DNA from: Candidatus Parcubacteria bacterium
GTDB lineage: Bacteria; Patescibacteriota; Patescibacteriia; UBA1558; GWA2-36-10
DNA length: 40,640 bases
NCBI GenBank assembly: GCA_018664825.1
Contig: JABJNO010000022.1
Coordinates: forward strand, 1 to 40,640
Direction of reading: 5' to 3'
Shown: piece by piece, positions 26,422 through 34,562 of the stretch
Layout: every line of letters starts with the position of its first letter
Numbering within the stretch: position 1 is the stretch's first letter
The notes under the pieces: generated by a model
Seen by the model: the letters and a program-made list of their open reading frames with translations, nothing else
Databases searched by the model: none
What the model was told of the DNA's origin: nothing
Translations under genes and position numbers: made by a program

Positions 26422-27000
26422 ATGAAAAATCCAAAACACAACATCATCTTTGAGGGGCCAGAGTTGGCGGGTAAAAGTTTTTTGATGAGCGAAATTTATA
26501 ATTTTTTGGAACCAAAATACAACACAGGTGGAAAAATATTAGATGGTTGCCACTGGTTCAATTGTGATGTAGGTATTTTTGGTACAAAATTTGGTGAAGT
26601 TGTTGTAGAAAAATATTTGGATTTGATGGAGGCTATAAGTGATACAAATGTAATGGCAGAAAAATTTCATCTTACTGAGGCTGTCTACCAAAGACTTTAT
26701 CATGAAAAAGAATTTGATTATAAAGATATTGAAGATCGTCTAAAAAAACTAAATACAAAGATTATTTTGGTCACTTTTGATGAAGATGAAAAAATGTTGT
26801 CCAAGCGACTAGAAGATAGGCTCAATCTTTATCCTCACTATAGCCGAATAGCTCAAAAACCAGGGGATTATATCAAACAACAACGAGTGTATCTTCAGCT
26901 CATAAAAGACAGTCAACTTGAGTATTTGGTGGTCAATGCTTCACAATTGCCAAACCCAGAAATAGTCGAGCAAATTTTAAAATTTTTAAAAGAAAAATAG
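26422..27000 (+). CDS. P-loop kinase, thymidylate/deoxynucleoside-kinase-like
   Basis: A 192-residue P-loop NTPase with Walker A GPELAGKS (~residues 12-19). A DGCHWFNCDVGIFGTKFG substrate region and an MAEKFHLTEAVYQRL segment follow, like the DR/E-type motif of nucleoside monophosphate kinases, then a lid-like RLEDRLNLYPHYSR stretch. It phosphorylates some small molecule. The family is uncertain: (d)NMP kinase, deoxynucleoside kinase, or a more divergent sugar kinase. It begins two bases after the APH-fold kinase and ends the yebC operon at a terminator. Confidence 0.7.
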   Translation: MKNPKHNIIFEGPELAGKSFLMSEIYNFLEPKYNTGGKILDGCHWFNCDVGIFGTKFGEVVVEKYLDLMEAISDTNVMAEKFHLTEAVYQRLYHEKEFDYKDIEDRLKKLNTKIILVTFDEDEKMLSKRLEDRLNLYPHYSRIAQKPGDYIKQQRVYLQLIKDSQLEYLVVNASQLPNPEIVEQILKFLKEK

Positions 27001-27011
27001 ACCAATAAAAG

Positions 27012-27046
27012 CACCTTTTTAAAATTAGTATAAGAAGGTGTTTTTT
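27012..27046 (+). terminator. Intrinsic terminator ending the yebC operon
   Basis: CACCTT (27012-27017) pairs with AAGGTG (27035-27040) and is followed by six T. The 17-base loop contains the likely -35 region of the next promoter. Confidence 0.7.
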
Positions 27047-27054
27047 GATATAAT
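27046..27054 (+). promoter_or_regulatory. Promoter of the ROK kinase operon
   Basis: Extended -10 TGATATAAT (27046-27054) directly in the T tract of the preceding terminator. A weak TTAGTA at 27025-27030 could serve as -35. The start codon at 27080 lies 25 bases downstream, without an SD. Confidence 0.65.
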
Positions 27055-27079
27055 AGATGTGTAATTTTTAAAGATTTTA

Positions 27080-27925
27080 ATGAAAAAAGCTTTTGTAGGT
27101 TTTGATGTAGGAGGTACAAATATAGAGGCTGGCCTAGTATCCGAGCAAGGCAAGATTTTGGCTCTTTTTTCACACCCAGCTCAGACAAACAAAGGCAAAA
27201 AACAAATAGCTCAAAATACGATCAAAGTATTGGAAAAGCTTTTGACTCCGGATATAAAATGTTTAGGAATTTGTTTGGCCTGGCCCAGTCCAGCTAATAT
27301 GCCTTTGACTATTTCGGAGATAAAGAAAATTATCAGTCAAAAGTATAAGTGCCCTGTATTTTTTGAAAATGATGCTAACTTATTTACTTTGACTGAAGCA
27401 CTGAGAGGGCAGGGTAAAAAACATAAAACAGTGGTAGGTGTTACCCTTGGTACAGGCGTCGGTTGTGGAGTGGTAGATAACAAGAAAATATTCAATGGTC
27501 GCGGAGAGGCTTCTGAGTTTGGACACGTATCTTTAAATTTTGATGGACCGAAATGTGTTTGTGGTAATAAAGGTTGTTTTGAAGAATATGCTGGTTCCAG
27601 GGCTTTGAAGCGCTTGGCCAAGAAATATAAATTAACCGCCAAGAATGGACAAGAACTTTATAATCTAGCAAGACAGGGTAATAAAAAAGCTTTGAAGCTT
27701 TGGCAAGAATTTGGTAAGTATTTAGGCATTGGTTTAACATCAATAACAAATGCTTATGATCCGGATGTTATTATTTTAGGAGGACAAATTTCCAAGGCTT
27801 ATAAATATTTTGACAAAGCAATGAAACAAGAAATAAAAACCAAAGCTTTGTTGAAGCCACCAATAATCAAAGTATCAAAATTTAAAAATGCAGCTATAGC
27901 GGCAGCAGCTTTCGCTAGCAAATAA
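27080..27925 (+). CDS. ROK family sugar kinase (glucokinase-like)
   Basis: A 281-residue ROK kinase phosphorylating glucose or a related hexose with ATP. FVGFDVGGTNIEAGLV is the N-terminal phosphate-binding loop, FFENDAN holds the catalytic aspartate, and GVTLGTGVGCGVV is the second phosphate loop. The ROK zinc motif CVCGNKGCFEEYAG is complete, and the C-terminal DPDVIILGGQIS helix region is present. It leads an operon with a GH100-like hydrolase, a glycogen synthase and a GalT-like protein. That suggests a role in phosphorylating sugar released from the polymer or taken up from outside. Confidence 0.92.
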   Translation: MKKAFVGFDVGGTNIEAGLVSEQGKILALFSHPAQTNKGKKQIAQNTIKVLEKLLTPDIKCLGICLAWPSPANMPLTISEIKKIISQKYKCPVFFENDANLFTLTEALRGQGKKHKTVVGVTLGTGVGCGVVDNKKIFNGRGEASEFGHVSLNFDGPKCVCGNKGCFEEYAGSRALKRLAKKYKLTAKNGQELYNLARQGNKKALKLWQEFGKYLGIGLTSITNAYDPDVIILGGQISKAYKYFDKAMKQEIKTKALLKPPIIKVSKFKNAAIAAAAFASK

Positions 27926-27930
27926 TTTTT

Positions 27931-29088
27931 ATGAAAGATTATACACAAGATTGTTACAAAGAAGCCATTAAAGTATTAAAAGCAAATTCTACAAAATTTG
28001 GTGTATTGGCTAGTGGTAAATCTGCCAAGGCCAAGGGTAGAAGTTATCGTTCGGTTTTTGGTAGAGATGCTTCAATATCATCTATGGGCATGGTTTTGAG
28101 TAAAGATAAAATATTACTAACTGCAGCTCGTCATAGCCTAGAAACTTTGGCCAAATATCAAGCTGATAATGGTCAAATAGCTTTTTGGGTAAAACCAGAA
28201 AAGAAGGAAGCGGATTTTTATTATACCGGTTCTATTGATTCTACTTTATGGTGGCTTATTGCTATCAAGTTTTTTGATAAAAATACAAAACAGAGCTTGA
28301 GCAAAAAGTTTAGTAAGCAGATTAAAAAAGCCATCAATTGGTTGGAGTGCCAAGAACATCCCAATTTTCATCTTTTGAGTCAAAACGAAACTAGTGACTG
28401 GGCCGACTTGATGCCTCGTACTGGTTTTGTACTTTATAGCAACTCTCTTTGGTATTGGGTAAAGCGTATGTACAATCTAAACAAGGCGGATCAAACCAAA
28501 GAATATTTTAATTATATTTTTGATAGAGCAAGTACTCCAAGTAAAAAAGTATTCAAAGAAAATACAAGACTAGAAAAATTACTTTCTCATATCAAAAAAA
28601 ATAAAAAAGATCCAAGCTATCTTAGTTTTGTAAATTATACTTTTTATGGAACAGAGGGTGATGTCTTTGGGAATATATTGGCTTGCCTGGTTGGCTTGGC
28701 TGATGACAAAAAGACAGAAGAGGTTATTGATTATTTATTGGCTCAAAATGCCAACAAACCACATCCAATCAAAGCAACCCTTAGGCCGATAAATAGAAAG
28801 GATAATATTTGGCGACCTTATATGTATCATTTGAAGCTAAATAAAGTAAATGAATATCACAATGGTGGTATCTGGCCTTTTATTGGAGGATTTTGGGTGA
28901 TGCTTCTAAATATTTTTGACCAAGAAATTTCTCACGAAGCATTAAATAACCTTGCCAAGTTGAACAAACAAAACAATTGGCAATTCAATGAATGGTTTCA
29001 TGGGAAAAATGGTAAAGCCATGGGTATGCCACAACAATCATGGAATGCAGCCATGTATATAGTGGCTTATAAAAGTTTAAATAATTAA
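27931..29088 (+). CDS. (alpha/alpha)6-barrel glycoside hydrolase, GH100/GDE-like
   Basis: A 385-residue protein matching the (alpha/alpha)6 barrel of neutral invertases (GH100) and glycogen-debranching glucosidases. SVFGRDASISSMGM near the N-terminus resembles the VRDF acidic block, FYYTGSIDSTLWWL is a barrel helix, and ETSDWADLMPRTGFVLYSN and NEYHNGGIWPFIGGFWV are typical of the family. The choice between sucrose/invertase and amylo-1,6-glucosidase activity cannot be settled by reading; placement beside glycogen synthase favours alpha-glucan. It lies 5 bases after the ROK gene and 9 before glgA. No SD. Confidence 0.75.
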   Translation: MKDYTQDCYKEAIKVLKANSTKFGVLASGKSAKAKGRSYRSVFGRDASISSMGMVLSKDKILLTAARHSLETLAKYQADNGQIAFWVKPEKKEADFYYTGSIDSTLWWLIAIKFFDKNTKQSLSKKFSKQIKKAINWLECQEHPNFHLLSQNETSDWADLMPRTGFVLYSNSLWYWVKRMYNLNKADQTKEYFNYIFDRASTPSKKVFKENTRLEKLLSHIKKNKKDPSYLSFVNYTFYGTEGDVFGNILACLVGLADDKKTEEVIDYLLAQNANKPHPIKATLRPINRKDNIWRPYMYHLKLNKVNEYHNGGIWPFIGGFWVMLLNIFDQEISHEALNNLAKLNKQNNWQFNEWFHGKNGKAMGMPQQSWNAAMYIVAYKSLNN

Positions 29089-29097
29089 TTTTATATA

Positions 29098-30579
29098 ATG
29101 TCAAAATCAAGAAAACTAAAAGTATTGATGGCTGGGGCAGAACTAGCTCCGTTTGCCAAAGTAGGCGGCCTGGGCGATGTGATGGGAGCCCTACCAAAAG
29201 CCCTAGCTAGAAACAATGTAGATGTAAAAGTAATGTTGCCTTTTTATGGTCATATTGATAAAAGAAAACACAAAGTAAAGTTAGTCGAGAAAAATATTTC
29301 TATAGAGATTGATAATGAAGTAGATTCTTTTGATCTTTATAAGACAACTTTACCTGGTAGTAGGGTGCCTCTTTTTTTGGTAAAGCATCCAATTTTTGAT
29401 TTTAAAAAAGTATACATAGGAAGTAAGAATGTTGTTAAGATGTCTGGCAAGAGAAAAGAAATTAAGGATATTCAAAGATTTGCATTCTTTGCCAAAGCAA
29501 TTGCCAGAACTATTGAAAAAAAGAAATGGGAACTAGATGTTGTCCATGCTCATGATTGGCACTTGGCATTGTTGCCAACTTTTATTGATGAGTATAGTTT
29601 GAGACATCCACATTTTAGAAATATAAAAACTTTATTTACAATTCATAATTTGGCTATGCAGGGTATCACGGGCTTGGATATTGTAGATTATGGTGGCTTG
29701 CACAACAAAATGACCCCAGCCTTGATGGAAGATTATTATGACAAAGACGGTGATGTGATAGATTTTATGAAAGTAGGCATTTTGTCAGCTGATTATATCA
29801 ATACCGTTAGTCCAAATTATGCCAAAGAAATTTTGACCAAAGAATATGGCGAAGGCTTAGAACAATATTTACAACGTCGTAAGAAAAATCTTTATGGCAT
29901 CATCAATGGTATAGATGTCAGGGTATTTGATCCTCAAAAAGATAAATTTTTGAAAAAGAAATATTCCTTGAAGACTGTTGGTAAAAATAAAAAAATTAAT
30001 AAACAATTTTTACAGACCAAACAAGGATTGGCAAAAAATGATGTACCTTTATTTGGTCTGGTATCTAGACTGGTCAGTCAAAAGGGGATGGATATATTGG
30101 TACCAGCTCTAGATAAAGTACTAGCAAAGAATGAAATGCAGGTAATTGTTTTGGGCACTGGTGATCCAATGATTGAAAAACAAGTTGTGGCTTTGGCCAA
30201 AAAATATCCCAAAAAAGTAAAAGCCAATATTACCTTTAGTCTGGATATGGCCCAAAGAATATATGCAGGCAGTGATTTCTTTTTGATGCCTTCTCGATTT
30301 GAGCCTTGTGGATTGGGACAAATGATGGCTATGCGCTATGGTACAGTGCCAATAGCTCGTAAGACAGGGGGTCTCAAAGATACAGTAAAAAATAACAAAA
30401 CAGGAGTTGTTTTTGAAAAATATACCATCACTGCTACCAAGGTAGCTCTGGAGCAAGCTTTGAAAATTTATAACAACCCAGTCAAAATGGAAAAAATGGT
30501 CAAAGCTGGCATGAAAGAAGATTTTTCTTGGGAGAATTCTGCCAAGATGTATAAAAATTTGTATAAAAAACTAAAGTAA
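29098..30579 (+). CDS. glgA: Glycogen/starch synthase (GT5), second copy
   Basis: A 493-residue GT5 enzyme. GAELAPFAKVGGLGDVMGAL carries the KVGGL form of the donor motif, unlike KTGGL in the first copy. VVHAHDWHLALLPTF, GIINGIDVRVFDP, and the MPSRFEPCGLGQMMAMRYG plus KTGGLKDTV blocks complete the active site. Two different GT5 genes 5 kb apart, each in its own operon, suggest specialised roles such as initiation versus elongation or different donors. It is followed after 5 bases by the GalT-like gene. No SD. Confidence 0.93.
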   Translation: MSKSRKLKVLMAGAELAPFAKVGGLGDVMGALPKALARNNVDVKVMLPFYGHIDKRKHKVKLVEKNISIEIDNEVDSFDLYKTTLPGSRVPLFLVKHPIFDFKKVYIGSKNVVKMSGKRKEIKDIQRFAFFAKAIARTIEKKKWELDVVHAHDWHLALLPTFIDEYSLRHPHFRNIKTLFTIHNLAMQGITGLDIVDYGGLHNKMTPALMEDYYDKDGDVIDFMKVGILSADYINTVSPNYAKEILTKEYGEGLEQYLQRRKKNLYGIINGIDVRVFDPQKDKFLKKKYSLKTVGKNKKINKQFLQTKQGLAKNDVPLFGLVSRLVSQKGMDILVPALDKVLAKNEMQVIVLGTGDPMIEKQVVALAKKYPKKVKANITFSLDMAQRIYAGSDFFLMPSRFEPCGLGQMMAMRYGTVPIARKTGGLKDTVKNNKTGVVFEKYTITATKVALEQALKIYNNPVKMEKMVKAGMKEDFSWENSAKMYKNLYKKLK

Positions 30580-30584
30580 AATAT

Positions 30585-31523
30585 ATGTCAATGAAAAAAC
30601 CTGAGATTAGAAAAGATTACATTCAGGAAAAATATGTAATCATTGCCCCCAAGCGTGGTAAAAGACCACATGATACCGTACGTCCACAGCAAGCCCAAAA
30701 GAAAATGGTGACTTCTTGTATTTTTTGTCCAAACAATTTGCATGGCGTACCTAGTTTGTATAAAAAAGGTAAAGATGATGATTGGGATATAAATATTATA
30801 GCCAACAAATATCCAGCAGTGTCTCTAGACAATGACAAGGCCTATGGACAACAGGAGGTAGTAGTAGAGACGTCAGACCATACACTTGAGTTGGAAGATT
30901 TGTCTACCGAACACATAACAGATTTGTTGGACGCTTATTCTGAAAGAACAAAAGAGATTTCCAAAAATAAAGAAATAGATTATATTTTGATTTTCAAAAA
31001 TGATGGTGGTGTAGCAGGGGCTAGTCTCCAGCACGCGCATAGTCAGATTTTTGCAACCAAGTTTTTACCACCTCACCTTTTGGATAAATCACAAAGACAG
31101 CAAGCCTACAAACTAAAACATGGCAATTGTGTTTATTGTGATGTTATAGCCAAAGAGTCAAAAAGTCCTAGGCTGATATATAAAGACAAAAATGTAGTAG
31201 CCTTTACACCGTATGCTTCAATGTTTAACTATGAAGCTTGGATAATGCCAATTGCTCATCGAGATAATATTACAGAGTTGACCACGGCCGAAAAAAAATC
31301 TTTTGCCAAAGTGTTAAAACATCTTTTGATAAAAATAGGTGATTTGGATTTACCTTACAATTTTTATTTTCATCAAGTAATAAATGATAACGATCAACAT
31401 CTATATATGAAGGTAGTACCACGTGGTTCTGTTTGGGCTGGAGTAGAGATAGGATCTGGCCTAATTATCAATCCTATTGATCCTGCTGAAGCAGCTGAGT
31501 TTTATAGAAAAGGCTTGAAATAG
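30585..31523 (+). CDS. GalT/HIT-superfamily hexose-1-phosphate nucleotidyltransferase
   Basis: A 312-residue protein of the galactose-1-phosphate uridylyltransferase branch of the HIT superfamily. Zinc-type cysteine pairs are CIFC (C45, C48) and CVYC (~180-183). The active-site histidine motif is SLQHAHSQ with H150 and H152 (HAH in place of the HPH of classical GalT). RGKRPHD and a second half with FYFHQVINDNDQHLYMK are also typical. Possible activities are GalT or ADP-glucose phosphorylase; the latter would fit the glycogen synthases here. ATG 30591 is an alternative start. It ends the ROK operon at a terminator. Confidence 0.8.
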   Translation: MSMKKPEIRKDYIQEKYVIIAPKRGKRPHDTVRPQQAQKKMVTSCIFCPNNLHGVPSLYKKGKDDDWDINIIANKYPAVSLDNDKAYGQQEVVVETSDHTLELEDLSTEHITDLLDAYSERTKEISKNKEIDYILIFKNDGGVAGASLQHAHSQIFATKFLPPHLLDKSQRQQAYKLKHGNCVYCDVIAKESKSPRLIYKDKNVVAFTPYASMFNYEAWIMPIAHRDNITELTTAEKKSFAKVLKHLLIKIGDLDLPYNFYFHQVINDNDQHLYMKVVPRGSVWAGVEIGSGLIINPIDPAEAAEFYRKGLK

Positions 31524-31548
31524 TTGGTATAAATTATGTGTATCTAAA

Positions 31549-31583
31549 AAACCCTCCTCGAGCTGAGCTTGAAGGGGGTTTTT
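31549..31583 (+). terminator. Intrinsic terminator after the GalT-like gene
   Basis: A long stem pairs AACCCTC with GGGGGTT, extended by TCGAGC/GCTTGA around a TGA loop (31549-31580), followed by TTTG. It closes the ROK-glgA operon. Confidence 0.85.
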
Positions 31584-31593
31584 GTTTACAAGG

Positions 31594-31622
31594 TTGACAA
31601 TTTGGGGCTTTGATGGTATTTT
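31594..31622 (+). promoter_or_regulatory. Promoter of the stand-alone four-TM protein
   Basis: Perfect -35 TTGACA (31594-31599), 17-base spacer and TATTTT (31617-31622). An alternative extended -10, TGCTATGAA (31622-31630), is also present but mis-spaced from the -35. Confidence 0.6.
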
Positions 31623-31631
31623 GCTATGAAG

Positions 31632-31662
31632 TTTAAAGTACTTTAAATAACCCAACAAGGAG
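31632..31662 (+). promoter_or_regulatory. Leader palindrome and Shine-Dalgarno of the four-TM protein
   Basis: The 16-base palindrome TTTAAAGTACTTTAAA (31632-31647) precedes AAGGAG (31657-31662), eight bases ahead of the ATG. The segment 31635-31650 matches the leader of the GC-rich lipoprotein (17729-17714) with one mismatch. Confidence 0.7.
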
Positions 31663-31670
31663 TCAAAACC

Positions 31671-32087
31671 ATGGAAATCACGCAAATTGCGCCTTTGTCT
31701 GTAATCATAGCAGGAGCCGGCTTTGGTTTACTTATTCTCTACTATACACAAAGATTTTTTGCCCAGAGCTCAATCAAGACAAAATCATTTTTCCTATTTT
31801 ACATCCTTTTCCCTTTTTTGGTGGTTTCGGTATTATTCCGAGGATTCATCAATATTGGTGAGATGAGTGAGACAGTAGATTATATACTGATTGCAAAATA
31901 CCTGGGTAGCTACTGGGTAGCTATCAGTGCTCTGTTTTTGCTCGAAAAAGTATTTGACGGATCGTCATTCTTTTATTGTATGATGATACTTCTAGCTTTG
32001 GCTGGACTGATACTGACTCCACAATTTGCTCCGCAAGTCTTGGATCAGTTTATGGAGATCCTAAATGAGCAGTTGTCTGCTCTCTAA
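31671..32087 (+). CDS. Stand-alone four-TM membrane protein of unknown family
   Basis: A 138-residue hydrophobic protein with about four helices (roughly residues 8-28, 40-60, 75-97 and 102-120). A short basic loop carries RFFAQSSIKTK and the short tail is acidic (QFMEILNEQLSAL). I do not recognise a family. It is monocistronic: terminators lie on both sides, and it has a TTGACA promoter and a canonical SD with 8-base spacing. Codons such as CTG, ATC and ACT are more frequent than in nearby operons. Expression design resembles the lipoprotein at 17.0-17.7 kb and the two-TM protein at 38.8 kb. Confidence 0.75.
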   Translation: MEITQIAPLSVIIAGAGFGLLILYYTQRFFAQSSIKTKSFFLFYILFPFLVVSVLFRGFINIGEMSETVDYILIAKYLGSYWVAISALFLLEKVFDGSSFFYCMMILLALAGLILTPQFAPQVLDQFMEILNEQLSAL

Positions 32088-32096
32088 ATACAAAAT

Positions 32097-32125
32097 AACC
32101 CCGTATGAGAAATACGGGGTTTTTA
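32097..32125 (+). terminator. Intrinsic terminator, probably bidirectional
   Basis: Perfect 10-bp stem AACCCCGTAT (32097-32106) / ATACGGGGTT (32112-32121) with loop GAGAA and a T-rich tail; the A-rich left flank could serve the minus-strand mscL transcript. The interval 32126-32199 holds no gene I can support. Confidence 0.9.
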
Positions 32126-32199
32126 TTTTATCTATTTTCCCAATATATAAGCTTCGGCTCCTATGGGTTTGTCAGAGTCTTTTTTAATAATCGAGCTCA

Positions 32200-32586
32200 T
32201 TATTCTTTTTTTAGAGAATCTCTTATTTCTCGTAAAAGTAAAATATCTTCAGTTGGTTGAGTTGGCTTGGCTTCTTCTTTTTTCTTTAGTTTATTGATTT
32301 GTTTGATTACGATAAATATTGCAAAAGCAATAATCACAAAATCAATAATAGTGTTGATGAATAGGCCGTATTTGAGAGTGACAGCTTCTACACCTTCGGA
32401 AGCTTCTTTTAAAGTTATTGATAGATTTGAAAAATCAACTCCACCCAAGAGGATGCCGATTGGGGGCATGATGATGTCAGCTACAAATGAGCTAACTATT
32501 TTTCCAAAAGCAGCGCCAATGATGATACCAACGGCCATATCCATGACATTGCCTTTGAGGGCAAATTTTTTGAATTCTTTTAACAT
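32200..32586 (-). CDS. mscL: Large-conductance mechanosensitive channel MscL
   Basis: A pentameric membrane channel that releases solutes on osmotic down-shock (128 aa, usual length). The N-terminus [20 protein letters not shown] with the first pore helix [20 protein letters not shown] is typical, as is [18 protein letters not shown]. The second helix ([22 protein letters not shown]) is followed by a charged cytoplasmic helix ending [12 protein letters not shown]. It is last in the tyrS minus-strand gene string, 3 bases after the P-loop kinase. No SD. Confidence 0.95.
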   Translation of the reverse strand: MLKEFKKFALKGNVMDMAVGIIIGAAFGKIVSSFVADIIMPPIGILLGGVDFSNLSITLKEASEGVEAVTLKYGLFINTIIDFVIIAFAIFIVIKQINKLKKKEEAKPTQPTEDILLLREIRDSLKKE

Positions 32587-32589
32587 ATA

Positions 32590-33150
32590 TTATTTTAATA
32601 TTTTTTTTATTTTTAAAATGATTTCCTCAGTATTTTTATCGTGAATCAATAAATAATCAGCTTCGTTATTTTTAGGCTCATCAAAGCTAGGTTTTTGTAT
32701 TTTTTCGTATAAATCTTTCCAACCATGTCCCCCTATTTTTTTATCAAATCTTTCTATATTTTTATATAGCTTTTCTTCAGTTATTTTGTGCCTAATAATG
32801 ATGGTTTTTATTTTTTTGTTGCTTTTTTTTATTATTCCTAGTATTTTATCACGAACTTTTTTTCGGCCATTATTTGAATCAAGTAAAACGGAGTATCTTT
32901 CTGCCAACAATGTTGATATCAAAGCTTTTTGTATAGCCTTGTTGCTTTTTTGTCTAATTATATAAGCAGGACCATCTACAGAATTATTGTCTTGAAAAAC
33001 AGGGTAGTTTTTATTTAAAAAATTAAGTATGGAATCAGAATCAATTTTTATTAATTCTGGCACAGCTTTATTTATTTTTTTAGCCAAAGTAGTCTTCCCT
33101 GATCTGGAAAAACCATTTAGTATTATCAGGGCCTGTTTCATATTTTTCAT
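32590..33150 (-). CDS. P-loop kinase (AAA_33/zeta-toxin-like fold)
   Basis: A 186-residue small-molecule kinase. Walker A is GFSRSGKTT near residue 13-21, KIDSDSIL gives an early acidic site, and VLLDSNNGRKKVRDKI follows as the Walker B/switch region typical of AAA_33 proteins. The family includes kinases of sugars, nucleosides and antibiotics, and zeta toxins. No antitoxin is adjacent, and the operon partners are an APH-fold kinase and a HAD phosphatase, so a metabolic role is more likely. An internal ATG three codons in is an alternative start. It lies 2 bases after the HAD gene. No SD. Confidence 0.75.
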   Translation of the reverse strand: MKNMKQALIILNGFSRSGKTTLAKKINKAVPELIKIDSDSILNFLNKNYPVFQDNNSVDGPAYIIRQKSNKAIQKALISTLLAERYSVLLDSNNGRKKVRDKILGIIKKSNKKIKTIIIRHKITEEKLYKNIERFDKKIGGHGWKDLYEKIQKPSFDEPKNNEADYLLIHDKNTEEIILKIKKILK

Positions 33151-33152
33151 TT

Positions 33153-33689
33153 TTAAATATAATTTAAGACATTACTTAATTTTTTGATAGTTTTTTTGAT
33201 TTTTTTACCTTGAGGATCTTTTTTCATGTACTCGGACTCAATCAGTAGTGCATCTACACCAACTTTTCTGGCCGGAGTATAATCCCAACGACAATTATCG
33301 CCAACCATCAATGCTTTGTTTTTTGGGATAGCTCTTTTTTTTAAAATTTTTACTATAAACTCTCCTTTTGAGCCATGATGCAATCTAGTGGCATGAATTT
33401 CATCAAATAAGTTTTCTAATTTAAAGTGAGCTACTTTATTGTTTATTATATTATCAGCTTCTTTTGGTGGATGTGGATGAGTTGAGAGTAATATAGTAAT
33501 AACTCCGGCTTTCTTTAATTTTTTTAGTGTGTTCAATACAGTGGGTATCATAATCAGGTGTTTGTTGTGATTGTCTTCACTCTCATCCAATAAATATACC
33601 CAATGTGGCTTTTCTTTATATCTTGTTTTTTTTGGATACCAAAGGGTGCCATCGCCATCAAAAAATATAATTTTCTTTTTCAATTTCAT
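33153..33689 (-). CDS. HAD superfamily phosphatase
   Basis: A 178-residue HAD hydrolase. Motif I is FFDGDGTLWYP (the nucleophile and +2 aspartates), motif II is TILLSTHPHPP, the motif III lysine is in HGSKGEF, and motif IV is MVGDNCRWDYTPARKVG. The insertions are small, so the substrate is likely a small molecule. The ATG overlaps the stop of the APH-fold gene (ATGA), implying coupled translation. Together with two kinases in the same string it may complete a phosphorylation/dephosphorylation set; the metabolite is unknown. Confidence 0.85.
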   Translation of the reverse strand: MKLKKKIIFFDGDGTLWYPKKTRYKEKPHWVYLLDESEDNHNKHLIMIPTVLNTLKKLKKAGVITILLSTHPHPPKEADNIINNKVAHFKLENLFDEIHATRLHHGSKGEFIVKILKKRAIPKNKALMVGDNCRWDYTPARKVGVDALLIESEYMKKDPQGKKIKKTIKKLSNVLNYI

Positions 33690-34558
33690 ATCTTAAATCT
33701 TTGCTTAAACATATTGTGAGCTTTTTTTAAAGCCAAGGGGTATCCTTCTACCACACCTTGCATCACAAGGATTGGTATTTTTTTGAAATATAGTTGTGAT
33801 CTATATAGGAATTCTTTATCTTTTTTACCATTGTAAAGTTCATAAACTCTGTGGGTAAATTTATTGCCGTAGATCCATAGGCTTGTAAAATCAATAGCAG
33901 GGTCTCCAAATTCACGATCACTAAAATCAATAATATTTAATCGTTTCTTTTTATTGTTCCAAAGTAAGTGTTCCCACTTTAAGTCAGTGTGTATTAAGGT
34001 GTTTGAATATTCTTGCTTGAGAACAATTTTTAGCTCATCAAAAAATATTTCAACTGCTTTTATCTCATTTTTCTTGAGTTTAGGAAAAACAAGTTTTCTG
34101 GCATTACGAACTAATGCATTGTAGTTTTTCTTTACATTAGTTGGTTGAACTTTAAATTTGCGAATAATAGGCCCAGGGGTTGCATGTAGCGACGTGATGA
34201 AGCTGGCTAGCTGTTTAGCAATCTTTTCTTTGTCAACTGCGCTTAAGCGCTTAAATTGCGCTGGTTTTAGCTCTTTACCATCAAGCATCTTATATCCAGC
34301 AAATGACTTATCTTTGGATATATAGGTATATTCAGGAATACCAACGGTGACTTTGTTTTTTAGATAATCAAGTAATCTAGTTTCGTTGTATAATTGATTT
34401 TCTAAGTTATCAGCAGCTTTTTTGGGAGTACGAAAAATAGTTTTATTATCAAGAGCCATAGCAAAATGATCCCAGCCATGTTCAAGTAGAGTATATTTTT
34501 TATATTTTAGTTTTGGGAATTCTTTTTTTATTTTTTCTAAGAAAATTTTTGCTTCCAT
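33686..34558 (-). CDS. APH-fold phosphotransferase
   Basis: A 290-residue aminoglycoside-phosphotransferase-fold protein. The ATP-binding N-lobe holds LLEHGWDHFAMALDNKTIFRTPK, where a Gly-rich turn and a strand precede the basic residue. The catalytic loop is LIHTDLKWEHLLW (D in HTD) and the metal motif is NIIDFSDREFGDPAIDF. Not obviously related beyond the fold to the APH protein at 25.3 kb. Gene neighbours (tyrS, HAD, P-loop kinase) give no clear substrate. It starts 4 bases after tyrS. No SD. Confidence 0.85.
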   Translation of the reverse strand: MEAKIFLEKIKKEFPKLKYKKYTLLEHGWDHFAMALDNKTIFRTPKKAADNLENQLYNETRLLDYLKNKVTVGIPEYTYISKDKSFAGYKMLDGKELKPAQFKRLSAVDKEKIAKQLASFITSLHATPGPIIRKFKVQPTNVKKNYNALVRNARKLVFPKLKKNEIKAVEIFFDELKIVLKQEYSNTLIHTDLKWEHLLWNNKKKRLNIIDFSDREFGDPAIDFTSLWIYGNKFTHRVYELYNGKKDKEFLYRSQLYFKKIPILVMQGVVEGYPLALKKAHNMFKQRFKI

Positions 34559-34562
34559 AAGA

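Noticed and set aside
32590-33150. Zeta-type toxin of a toxin-antitoxin pair
   Set aside because: No small antitoxin gene is adjacent; the gene sits among metabolic kinases and a phosphatase.
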